From positions 10,430,826 through 10,494,825 of the forward strand of contig NC_063171.1 in NCBI RefSeq assembly GCF_023159225.1: a stretch of 64,000 nt of DNA. The letters are read 5' to 3'. Both the position numbers and the translations under genes were made by a program. This document shows, piece after piece, positions 34,329 through 44,489 of the stretch. The notes beneath the pieces were generated by a model. That model was not told the origin of the DNA and did not search any database. It was given only the letters and a program-made list of their open reading frames with translations. Within the stretch, counting starts at the first letter, position 1, and each line of letters begins with the position of its first letter. This stretch comes from Perognathus longimembris pacificus. Taxonomy: Eukaryota; Chordata; Mammalia; Rodentia; Heteromyidae.

Positions 34329-34340
34329 TGGATTTCTAGA

Positions 34341-35015
34341 TGAGCATTACCTATCACAAGTCTTTATGGCAAATCATTTAATTGTTACTTAGCTGTAAAG
34401 GTCAGAAAGTGATTCCCATCATCAGTGATGATGTCAAAATTTATTTTGATAATATATTTGCATAGAGGCCTAGTAGGCTTCCATTTCCTTCCCTGGGGTT
34501 TAAACAAAGATCAATGCAGGATCCCCTTTTACATGGAAGGTGCTCTTTTGCTCAATTGTCTGTCATTTGTGCAAGCTGCTTCCTGAGGGTAGCAGTTTTG
34601 GGAAGCAAATTGTCTCCCAGTGGCATGTACTTCTCAAAGTCTCTGTTAGATAGTTTAAATACAACAAGCTGAACTTCTGACACTGGGTCACAGACATGCT
34701 TAAAACTCCAGAGAAATTTGAAGTTCAATGGCTGTAAGTCTTATATGTTTTTAGAAGACTTTTTGACTTCTGTAATAAAATGAGATTGTTTAAATTTATT
34801 TCTGTATTATTTCATAATGTCTTTCCTTGTGTCTCTTGGTTATGAGTCATCATCACTATATAATGATCTTTATTTCCAAATTCTCACATAAAATCAAGAG
34901 CTAGTAGAAAGTCAGTCATAGTACCATTTAAAGAGGAGTGTGGGAAGTCTTATTTTATTTTGCCTTATTTTGAATCAGAAGCAACAGCAGTAGGAAAATT
35001 GAAAATTAATTTTAT
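34341..35015. other. Unassigned intronic sequence
   Basis: Nothing recognised. Confidence 0.5.
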
Positions 35016-35019
35016 TTTA

Positions 35020-35255
35020 TATTTTTGGGTCCTTTACTGGGATTTGAATTCAAGGTTGTATCCTTTGGGTTTATGCTTAAGGTTAGTACTCTACCATTTG
35101 AGCCAAACATTTACCTTATGGATTTTCTGGTGGTTAACTGGGAATAAGAGTCTCATGGAATTTCCTGCTGGGGCTGGCTCTGAATCACAATCCTTAGATC
35201 TCAGCCTCCTGAGTAGCTAGGAATACATGCATGAGCCACTCACACCTAGCTTCAA
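35020..35255 (-). mobile_element. B1-like/Geo-like dimeric SINE
   Basis: Reversed dimer: ggttagtactctaccatttg, ctggtggttaactgggaata, ttagatctcagcctcctgag, atgcatgagccactcacacc. Confidence 0.88.
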
Positions 35256-35457
35256 GTTCTCAAATATTCATTTTTAAACACAATTTGTAAACCTCCCCTG
35301 ATGAATATAGCTGGTGAAAAATTGTAGTATGTTTGTGTGTCTTATGAAGAAAGGCTGAACTAAGTTCTAAGGCAACTGTCTTGGATCACAAAACAGTTTT
35401 ATAGCATCCTTAAGGCAAAAGATCAAGTCATCAAGTATTGTGGTCCAAATCAGCATG

Positions 35458-35465
35458 CACGCGCA

Positions 35466-35502
<37 letters not shown>
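35458..35502. repeat. (GT)n microsatellite with an alternating CG/CA lead
   Basis: gcacgcgcatgcgtgtgtgt... is an alternating purine-pyrimidine run joined to a reversed SINE. Confidence 0.93.
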
Positions 35503-35504
<2 letters not shown>

Positions 35505-35680
35505 TTGCTCAAGTCTACTGCTCTACCACTTTGAGCCACAGCACCACTTATGGTTTTCTGGTGATTAATTGATTAATTGGAGGTGAGTCTCATGGATTTT
35601 CCTGTATGGGCTGGCTTCAAACCATGACCACAGCCTCCTGAGCATCTAGGATCAAGCATGAGCCATCTGTGCCCAGTATA
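35503..35680 (-). mobile_element. B1-like/Geo-like dimeric SINE, truncated
   Basis: Reversed: tttgctcaagtctactgctc, with a duplicated linker (gattaattgattaattggag), then acagcctcctgagcatctag. Confidence 0.85.
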
Positions 35681-37095
35681 TTTATGTTTTTGAAGCATGT
35701 GAGGCTAAATCCCAACTGGCCTCCCATAATCAATGTAGCCCAGCCTTACACTGCTATCAAAATGAATAATGCTTCATTTTCCAAATGCAATGGCAACCTA
35801 CCATAGTCTGGGAAGGTCTTCCAAAAAAGTAATTGCTAAAGAGAATGAGAGAATGAGTCTAGGTAAAAGAAATTATCAAGCCATCTGACCAGAAACTTCT
35901 AAAATGGGATAATAATGCATTTGTTGTTGTGAGGAATAAAGACCATGTATATTAATAAAACTGAATAATGTGTATTCTTTTCATAATTTCAACTTGGGGA
36001 AAGGAGGAAAATGCAACTGAGCCATTTTCTAGATGTCTGTAGACAAAATTCGGTAATATCTTAAAATAAGGCAGCACTATAATGCTTGTCTGGAATAAAA
36101 AGCTAATATGTAGGGGAATCTATCAGAGAAGCAGATTCACAATTGTTCTAAAGGTCTCCTAATCCCTAAGTAGAACTTCAGTGGCTCTCTTTTTCATTTC
36201 CTAATATGTCATACTAACTACATCACTGAGATGAAGTGAAAAACAATAGTCATTTGGCTGTTTTTTTTTTTCCTAACTTGGGAATCTTCTGCTTACTTTT
36301 TTGGAAAGAATGAAAGCACTTCAAAGCATGGGGTGTTGAGAGTCTTCCAGAAGACCCTAGACCCCTGTGATTTCCTGATGATAACTGTGGAGCCAGCATC
36401 TGTCAGTGCTGTGTGGATGATCACCCACAAATAGATACTTGGTGATAGTCCCAATTCATTACCCACATCATAACCCAGAGCGTGGAGGAAAGAGCTGAAT
36501 GATCAGTTTCTTGGCAGTTATCCCGTGATGGCTAATGCAAGTACTTTTCATAAAACAGCAACTCAATTTCAATACTTTTATTTGTCACATATTATGGGGC
36601 TAGGTGCTATTCTGTATTCTCTAGAATATTTATTTTTCTTTCAGAAAAAGTAGACTCATTGCCTCACAAGGAAAAGCTGATGAATGACAAACTATACAAA
36701 TAGCTAAAATAGAAGGCAAAATGGACATAGTATAACAGATATTTATTTTTCTTTTTTTTTATAACAGATATTTATGAAGTTCTAGAAGCAGAAAGAGAAC
36801 AAGTTATTGAAAAATTACCAAATCCTTTCCATACTTTCTCATTTGTTTTCCATATACTCTTCAATAAAGCTTCATAAGACAATATAATCACCACTGTTTC
36901 ATCTGATGAAACACATCTTTCAAAGATTTATCATCTAGTCATAAATTTTATCCATGGGGGATAAAAATCTATCCTGTTTCTACATACTAGTTGAGGTAAA
37001 CAAACAAATACATCATCCACTAACTAAAATCATTCTCTCATAAGGTGAGATGTTATAATAAAAGATGATAAATTCTCAGCTTCTTAAAAATGTCA
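35681..37095. other. Intronic sequence with a poly(A)-only insertion scar
   Basis: Mostly unassigned. The direct repeat at 36732-36746 and 36761-36775 is listed separately. The stretch 36820-36960 is weakly reminiscent of a reversed MIR or L2 but too diverged to call. Confidence 0.5.
36732..36775 (-). mobile_element. Probable retroposon reduced to its poly(A) tail
   Basis: A perfect 15-bp direct repeat (ataacagatatttat) flanks only 14 bases of T/C (ttttcttttttttt). That is what target-primed insertion leaves if reverse transcription stops inside the tail. A simple duplication is the alternative. Confidence 0.6.
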
Positions 37096-37102
37096 ACTTA
37101 AG

Positions 37103-37338
37103 AGCCAGTTACTGGTGGCTCATGCCTGTAATCCTACTTACTTAGGTGGCTGAACTCTGAGGATCATGTTTTGAAGCCAGTCTGGGCAGAAAAGTCCATG
37201 AGACTCTCCAATTAACTACCACCAAAAGTGGAGCTGTGGCTCAAGTGATAGAAAACTAGACTTGAAACAAAAAAACCCTCAAGGACAGCACCCAGGTCTT
37301 GAGTTTAAGCCCCGAGACTGGCACTAAAAAAAATCAAT
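37103..37338 (+). mobile_element. B1-like/Geo-like dimeric SINE
   Basis: ggtggctcatgcctgtaatc, tctgaggatcatgttttgaa, ctctccaattaactacc, gagctgtggctcaagtgata, ccccgagactggcac and an A-tail. Confidence 0.92.
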
Positions 37339-37840
37339 TTAAAATGTTTCTTCTTATTTTTCACTTATATAGAAGTAATAAATGTGTACCACTATAATGT
37401 AACAGATTAAAAATCAATCCTTAAGTTAATTTCCCAGGCATATCTACTGCAGAAAACATCAGTGGTTGATTTGTTCAATGTTCAGCCACACCTTTTTTCC
37501 CCAACAGGAACGCGAGATAGAAGGGAAGTGAAGTGGGACAGAACTTCCCTGCTCAAAGAGAGAGTCAGAGTCAGTAGGTGAAATAAATTTGCCATCTGCC
37601 TGATACACTATTGTTCTAACTATCTGTTTCCTAGAATATGGATTTTCTGCTGTGTTTTGACTGCAGTACAACAAACATGAAGACAGAGACAGAAAGATTC
37701 AAGGTATTCAATTATGTCTTTGAGTCTCCCCATCAGTTCTGTACTGCTTCCTCAAGGACTTCTCCCTCCACCCCTTACAACTGGCTGGTGCATTTTAGCT
37801 ATAACAATTTTTACCATTTTAGCTACAATTCCAGCTTATT
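37339..37840. other. Unassigned intronic sequence
   Basis: No feature recognised; the short frames on both strands do not match splice sites or families. Confidence 0.5.
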
Positions 37841-37844
37841 TTTT

Positions 37845-37965
37845 TCTTTTTGGTGGGTATTTTTGAGATGAAGTCTCATGGATTTTTCTGCTTAGGCTGT
37901 CTTCAAATTGTGATCCTCTAGATCTCAGTTTCCTGCATGAACCATTAGTGCCTGGAATTTTTCTT
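37845..37965 (-). mobile_element. Fragment of a B1-like/Geo-like SINE
   Basis: Reversed B1-like half only: tctcatggatttttctgctt, tcctctagatctcagtttcc, tgaaccattagtgcctgg. Confidence 0.75.
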
Positions 37966-40450
37966 GCATGAAACAACTAAAATCTGATCTACAGAGGTCA
38001 ATATTAACATTACTTGTTGGTACTTATAGCTGAATATATTGGACACTGATATAAACACTACTAATGTTATTTTATACACAAATACATATATCATTCTGCA
38101 TAGAAAAATTGAAATGTTACCTTTTTATCGAGTATGCCTTGATAACATAATATTTAATCTCAGCATGGTATTTCACTAAATAATTTATTTTACTATTCTT
38201 TGACTGATAGGTTGTTACCTTGCTTTCATTTTTAAACATCATAAATACATCTTTGGATAGGTATGAAATGGTAGAAATATCTCCAGGCAGTAGGAGAGGG
38301 AAAAAGATTCTACATAATGTCACTTGGCTAGTGGAGCGACCATGGATGGTATGGGAAGAAAAGTGGCTGGATAGAAGTGAAATCAAGAGCAGCTCCGGGT
38401 ATCTGGATGAACAGAGTATCTTGGAGCTATTAAGAGCTGGAGAGGTGGCATAATTAATACCAACAAGGACAGCAAAGCTAGAACATGTCATTGGTTTATC
38501 ACTGGGGGCACACCAGTCCACTGAGGGCAGACTTCAGAGGACACTCATCAGCTCATACGTTACATGTATTACTCATACACCTCAAGGGCACAGTAACTGT
38601 TTACAGGATGCATTGTGAAGATTGCATGTTCATCAGTTCAAAATCAGCTGGTTGCATGGCACAGGAAGGATTGTGGTAGAAGAAACTTGAAGTTGCCTGC
38701 AGTTTTGTGTTGAAGAACAGCGAGTGTATGGGCTGTGGTATTAATCAGGGAAGGAGCTGAGAGGGTAGGGAAAAGTGGACATTGCCTTTTTTTTTAAAGT
38801 CAGAGATAGGGTGGAATATGTAGAAGGTAGAAGTTTGGACTCACAAGTTGAATCTAGATTTGGGAAAGAGTATGGGCATAGACTTAATGTATAAGCTCTC
38901 TGACACAGAGATATATTTGAAGTTGAGGTGTTCGTATGATGATTGAGTGAACACTGAAGGGAGAGAGAAGACTGAAGTACATAAACTAGACAGCAGCTAC
39001 ACACAGGAGGCTGCTGAGCCCTGCGGGCCACAGCTGAGTATTCAAAGTGAGGACTCATGGAAGCCACAGAATGCAATGGCTTAAACTCCAACTGTGGGTT
39101 ATTGTGTACATAGTGTCTAACTGTTTTGAGATGAGGTTGCATAATATACTTCATAATACCTTCACAATGGAGGTACCATTTTGAATTACAAGAAGGTGTA
39201 AAGTGATTACTATTTCCAAAGTTTCAAGTACAAAGAAACTGATGCTACTTGTAGAGTGGTCCCAAACAGACATCCTAGCCAGGCTGTCAGAGAGAAACAT
39301 CATTACTAAAGAAATATTATGTTGTTGAAGGAGACAAAGAGTATAAGAAAGAAGAGGATGAAAGGAGAAGGAGGAGAGAAAGAGAAAAATGAGAGGTGGG
39401 CTGGTTTGAAATAGTCTGTGGGCAAATAGTGATGGAGAGAGTATGAGCTTGTAGAATTTTAGCATTCTTTCCAGACTGGGGTAGGATGGTCATCAGTTAG
39501 TTATTTAGTATTTTTCATTTAGTTAGCATTTTCTGCATGGTGCTGTTTTAGGTACTTGGAGCTATAGTAATTTGAGAGAGAAAGAGAAACAGAGACAAAA
39601 AGACAGATATTCAGGATTGAATTCTAGAGGAAGAACAAACTGTAGCTTATTTTCTAAATGGAAATCAACAAAATTCTCTATTTCAGAAAAGATAAGAAGA
39701 ATGAAGAGACAGCACCACAAGGTTTGCCTGGGGCATAACGCTATTATGGAAGGGAAATTCTGTTAGAAAATCAGACATATGATTCCTTTCTGGGCTTAGC
39801 TTCTCTAATTAGAACTTGAATAGACCTCTCATTTTGTTTTCCCCAGAAAACTAGCTATGTCATTGGCACAAAATGAAAAAAAAATAAGGTTCTTACAGAG
39901 AAGGAAGAAGAGCAACAAACAACTGCAGAAGTTAATTTTAGGTATAGACACACAGTGGGAAGATACAATTGGGTTATCAATGTGGATTAGTGATGGGTGG
40001 ACAGGTTGAAGAGGGAAGGAGGGCTGCTCAGAGGGGGGTACTGAGTGCAGGATAAATGATGTCTATATGGATGAGGACCACGCCAAAAGGATGAGCAGTA
40101 AGTGCCAAGCCCAAGGAGGAGAGCAAGCTTATCATGGTCAAGAAGCAGAGACCATTGCTGTGGTAACATGGTAAATGAAGAAAGTGAACAAGACTGAGCA
40201 AAGTGAGGAGGCTGGGATCATCTCTGTTGCAAAATTCAACTCAAATATCAAATGCTGCCCTGCAATGAAGCCCTTTTTCTCCCGCAGCTCTGGCCTCCCT
40301 CGGGCCTTGTGCAGAGACTCCTCCACAGGCTGGTACTCCTCAAGCAGGACCATGATCAGCATCTCTGTACTGGTAGAAGTCACAAGCATTCATTCAACTT
40401 AGGCCTAGTGAATGAATGTTTGAAGTTATTTACTTAAAAAGTGAAAAGGC
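37966..40450. other. Unassigned intronic sequence, 2.5 kb
   Basis: No repeat family was recognised. Several open frames occur (134 codons at 38117-38521 and 137 codons at 38741-39154, both minus), with no domain, signal or splice context. A GA-rich stretch lies at 39345-39400. Confidence 0.5.
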
Positions 40451-40454
40451 AGAG

Positions 40455-40516
40455 TTGTGGTTTTAGCTCAGTGGCTGAACCCTTGCCCTGCATTTGCAAA
40501 TTCCATCCCCAGCATG
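40455..40516 (+). mobile_element. ID-like SINE monomer
   Basis: ttgtggttttagctcagtgg, ctgaacccttgccctgcatt and ttccatccccagcatg resemble the tRNA-Ala/ID pattern. Confidence 0.65.
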
Positions 40517-40617
40517 CATGTATGCATATACACATTCTCATGCACACAGGCACATAGGTATGCACATACATGACAAAAGATGCCTCTTAGTGTTTGCTTT
40601 TTTTCCTCTCTTTCTTT

Positions 40618-40693
40618 TTTAATACTGGGTATCAAACCCAGGATGTTGCCATTGCTAGGCAAGCACTTTGCCACTAAGCTACAACACAACCCC
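40618..40693 (-). mobile_element. ID-like SINE monomer, reversed
   Basis: tactgggtatcaaacccagg, ttgctaggcaagcactttgc and cactaagctacaacacaacc are the reversed B box, loop and A box. Confidence 0.75.
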
Positions 40694-40850
40694 AACTCTA
40701 CCACAATGCCACTTCTGTTTTTCTGGTGTTTAATTGGAGTTAAGAGTCTCACTGATTTTCCTGCCTGGGCTGGCTTTGAATGGCAATCTTCAGATCTTAG
40801 TTTCCTGAGTAACTAGGATTTTGGTATGAGCCACTGGTGCCAGGTATGAA
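40694..40850 (-). mobile_element. B1-like/Geo-like dimeric SINE, partial
   Basis: Reversed: ctaccacaatgccacttctg, ggtgtttaattggagttaag, tcagatcttagtttcctgag, atgagccactggtgccagg. Confidence 0.87.
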
Positions 40851-41330
40851 AAGTTTTTGAGTCTGGCTTCTTATGTAATCTGTGAACTGCCAATGACAGT
40901 GAAAACAGGACAAGTTGATGGGAAACAGTGTGGGACAGGAGATAAAACAGGATGCAATAGTGAAATCAACCCCAGAGCTGCCCACTGTAGGCTCTGCCTG
41001 CAGCTTTCATCAGCAGGCATGGATGGGGGAAGTTCCTGAAGCTGTGAACTCTCCTAATGTTTTTGTTGGAGGCACTGTTCATTTGATTTTAACTAAAGTT
41101 AGAATTAGGAAGCCAAAATGCAGTTTTCTTAAAGATTTAACAGATTTCAGTGTTTTTTTTTTCATTTTTGAAAAAAAAGAGAAACAGCTATTAAACAAAA
41201 CCAGATATGGGAAGCAAGAAAAGTCACAGAGAAGATTAGGAAAGGATAAGAGAATAGGACTTTAGTATATAGGTAAAATCAACACAAAGGAAGGAGGGAG
41301 TGCAGGCTGTGACTGAATTTCCAAAAAGAA
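40851..41330. other. Unassigned intronic sequence
   Basis: No element was recognised; the 116-codon frame 40915-41265 lacks features. Confidence 0.5.
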
Positions 41331-41332
41331 AA

Positions 41333-41412
41333 GAAGCTGAGATGTTGCTTAGTTGTAGAGCACTTGCTCAGCACAAGTTAGGCCTGGGTTTGATCCCTAT
41401 TGTCACAAAAAA
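41333..41412 (+). mobile_element. ID-like SINE monomer
   Basis: agctgagatgttgcttagtt, gtagagcacttgctcagcac, ggcctgggtttgatccctat and a CAAAAAATA tail give the full ID order. Confidence 0.85.
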
Positions 41413-41424
41413 TAGTTTTTAAGA

Positions 41425-41545
41425 ATGAGAAAGGAGAGGTCAGGAGGGGAGACAAGAGACAAGAAGGAAGAAGGAAAGAGAAGGGCTGGGAAGAGATGCA
41501 GATGGAATGAGGAGAGTGGGAGGCACTATGGGGAAGAATGGTGTG
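41425..41545. repeat. Purine-rich low-complexity tract
   Basis: GGAGA/GAAGG-rich plus strand, about 120 bases. Confidence 0.8.
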
Positions 41546-41802
41546 GGGTATGGGATAATGCCACAGGGGAAAGGCAGTAGGTGGGAGACAAAGGAAAGAT
41601 CATGGCCTTGGCAAAAAGCACTTGAAGGACATGAGCACACCCAAGAAGCCAGCCAGCAGGTGAACTGGCTGTGAGGTAATGTCAATGAGCAAGGTGCAGG
41701 CTTAAGTCTTCACACAGTACTCCCTGCTCAAACTACTGAGTTGATATTGTCTCTTAGATTTCAAGACCCTCCCTGACCGTCCCTCCCCACCCCCCCGCCA
41801 CT

Positions 41803-41978
41803 GCTTGCTAGTCCTGGTGCTTGAACTCAGGGCATGGGCACTGTTGTTGAGTTTCTTTTGCTTAAGGCTAGCACTCTACCACTTGAGCTATGGCACCACT
41901 TCTGCTTTTTTCTGTTTATGAGTTACCAAGGAATGGAACTAGGTAATCACTCTATCACTAAGCCATGTTGCCAGCCCC
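41803..41978 (-). mobile_element. Older IDL-Geo SINE
   Basis: Reversed dimer: cttgaactcagggcatgggc, aaggctagcactctaccact, tttttctgtttatgagttac (linker), ctaagccatgttgccagccc (IDL start). Confidence 0.85.
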
Positions 41979-42104
41979 TTGTAGGTCTCTTAAAGTAAAA
42001 ATGACCAAACTTAACCCTGCCACTCATTTCCTGGTCCAAGGTGCTAACATGCTTCCCTCAGTCCAAGCTTGTAGTTTCAATAGGTTTTTGTTTTTGTGTT
42101 CTTA

Positions 42105-42205
42105 TTTTTTTGTTATTCTAAAGGTATTGTGCAGAGGGGTTACAGTTATGTCAGATAAAGAGTACATTTCTTTTTAGCCAATGCTTCCCCTCTCCTCACA
42201 CTCTC
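42105..42205 (-). mobile_element. Old L1 3' UTR fragment
   Basis: Reversed and diverged: ttgttattctaaaggtattg, tgcagaggggttacagttat, gataaagagtacatttcttt, in the order of the L1 3' end seen at 54985-55060. Confidence 0.6.
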
Positions 42206-42935
42206 CCAGCATGTTCCCTCTATTTCCACCCACAAGTCGTGTAGCTCATTTTTCAGTAGGCTTTTGGATGGCTGCCTGGAAGGCAGGTCACACAACCTCT
42301 CTCTCCTTCCTGTCCTGACACCACATCCCATCCCACCCTTGTCCCATGCAGAGCAGACCTGAGATCTCTTCTTACACAAAATCCAGATATTAGTCCTTTG
42401 ACTCAAACCCTTTCTACTTCAAATAAAAGTGCACAAATGTCTTGTGGGACGAAATGAAACATACACTTCCATTGGGTCTGGCCACACCATTTTCAGGAGA
42501 AAAGTTCCTCCAAAAATCAAGGAAAAGTTTATAAGCAAGTAGGTAGTTTTACCACTATGCTACAGAACATCTGTGGAACAAAGGTGGTGATTAAATGGGT
42601 TCGCTCAAGCACTGAGCATGTTTAAGTCTTTGAAGAAGAAGGAGGGGATGACACAAAGGCCTTAGAAACTGCAGGAGAAAAAGCTCCATTGAGGGAGTGC
42701 CCAGGTGTCTCCTTGGCCCTCTACTTATGCACTGGTCTTGGTTCTTTGAGACTTTTCTATCAGTTTGTGGTTAAGCCAAGCTTGGAAAGTTCTCTGGGCC
42801 TTGCCTAAGCTGTTCATTTTTCCTGGAATTCTCCTCTGTCCTAACTCTTTCAGGTGACACTTTTTCATCCTTACATGGGAGAGCCACCATCACAGATAAA
42901 ACTGATAACTGTCCTGTTCTTCCTATTAATGTTTT
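42206..42935. other. Unassigned intronic sequence
   Basis: Nothing recognised. Confidence 0.5.
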
Positions 42936-42937
42936 TT

Positions 42938-43128
42938 GTTGTTGTCATGGGGCTTGAACTCAGAGCCTGGGCACTGTCCCCGAGCTTCTTTTGCTCCAGG
43001 CCAGCACTCTACTACCTGAGCCACAGTGCTACTTCTGGCTATTTCTGTGTATGTGGTGCTGAGGAATTGAACCCAGGGCTTCATGCATGCTAGGCAAGCA
43101 CTCTACCACTGAGCCTTATTCCCAGCCC
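42938..43128 (-). mobile_element. Older IDL-Geo SINE
   Basis: Reversed dimer: ggggcttgaactcagagcct, ccagcactctactacctgag, gtgtatgtggtgctgaggaa, tgagccttattcccagccc. Confidence 0.9.
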
Positions 43129-43384
43129 TTCTTCCCATTACTGTTGATCACAATGTTCATTTATTCTTCTCTTGGAATCAACTTTGACTAATTTTATTCC
43201 TTTGTTGTCTGACTTTCGCTTCAAATTGTTAGTTCTCTGAAGGCAAGGCTGTACTTTTCTATTTTCTATTTTTGTCTATTTTTGTAGTCCAAATAAACTA
43301 GTAAGGAAATCAGGGTAGAGAAGAACAGAAATAGTTTCTCACCACTTGTCTCTTCTGGACATGCTAATTGCTATAGTTCAATCT

Positions 43385-43705
43385 AGAAGGCAATTGTATT
43401 AAACATATGCTCTCCAGAGTGGCCCTGTTGGGAGATGGGGGAGACCCTTTAGAAGGTAGGGCCTAATAGTGTGGGGTCCTCGCATATTTGAGGGTGTGCC
43501 CCTGAAGTGGAGAGTGAGACTCTAAGCTCTTTGTCTTTTCAGTTCCACGAGGTAGATGCTCTCTGCCCAGCTCAACCATAAGTTTCTGCTCTGCCACAGA
43601 GCCAATCCATCAAGGACCCAAACCAAGAAACAGTGAGCCAAAATAGACACTCCCTCTCCATAAATTGATAATTATATGTACTTATTACAATAAAGGCATC
43701 ACACC
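43385..43705 (+). mobile_element. Ancient LTR-like remnant, possibly MaLR type
   Basis: ttgggagatgggggagaccc, tttagaaggtagggcctaat, aaccaagaaacagtgagcca and ttacaataaaggcatc resemble the U3-to-R course of an old MST/MLT-like LTR. The subfamily is uncertain. Confidence 0.4.
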
Positions 43706-43762
43706 CATAGACTTCTATCTCCTAGGCGAGAGAAAAGATGAAGGGTTTGAGTAAGCACAAGA

Positions 43763-43808
43763 GAGAAAAAAAGAGGAGAGGGAGAGAAAGAGAAAGAAAG
43801 AGAGAGAA
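43763..43808. repeat. (GA)n-rich tract
   Basis: GAGAGAAAAAAAGAGGAGAGGG followed by GAAAGA repeats. Confidence 0.9.
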
Positions 43809-44248
43809 TCCTATGGAGACAAACAGTTGTACCAGAACAGTCTCCCCACCTAGGAGCTCAGTTTTCCAAGGTATATAAACAGCTGGAGGGTGGTGTAGTG
43901 TGGTGTGGTGGGAATTTGTTTGGGAAGACACATTAAGGGAGTGTGCAGATTAAAGGCTTCTAGAATTGGGACAAGAAGGAGCATTTTCCTTATTGTTTAT
44001 TCCTTGTAGACCATCTTTAATCATTAGAACCATAAATCATTATTCTAACTAGGATGTCATGCATATGAAGAACGCTTCGTTTATCTTTGGAGGGGACTAG
44101 AGACATTGCCTTGGTTTATCCAGTTCTTAGTACCCACCTTTTTAAAGCTATTTGGCTACTGAGTGAGATTCATCTCAACCTCACCTCAGGAAAGTAATTC
44201 AGATCCTGGTTTCCTTCACAGGCTGTGGAAGGATCCGATGGATTAAGG
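43809..44248. other. Unassigned intronic sequence
   Basis: Nothing recognised. Confidence 0.5.
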
Positions 44249-44260
44249 TGAAAGTAAGCA

Positions 44261-44473
44261 TTTTTTTTTTTTTTTTTTTTTGGCCAGTCCTGGGCCTTGG
44301 ACTCAGGGGCTGAGCACTGTCCCTGGCTTCCTTTTGCTCAAGGCTAGCACTCTGCCACTTGAGCCACAGCGCCACTTCTGGCCATTTTCTGTATATGTGG
44401 TGCTGGGGAATCGAACCCAGGGCTTCATGTATACAAGGCGAGCACTCTTGCCACTAGGCCATATCCCCAGCCC
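44261..44473 (-). mobile_element. Young IDL-Geo SINE with target duplication
   Basis: Full reversed dimer with a T-run of about 20. Flanked by tgaaagtaagcatttt (44249-44264) and tgaaagtaaacatttt (44474-44489), one mismatch; the final Ts overlap the tail. Confidence 0.97.
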
Positions 44474-44489
44474 TGAAAGTAAACATTTT

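Noticed and set aside
38117..38521. A 134-codon minus-strand frame, and one of 137 codons at 38741-39154
   Set aside because: No family resemblance, no matching splice sites in phase with PLD5, and position deep in the intron. They could be chance.
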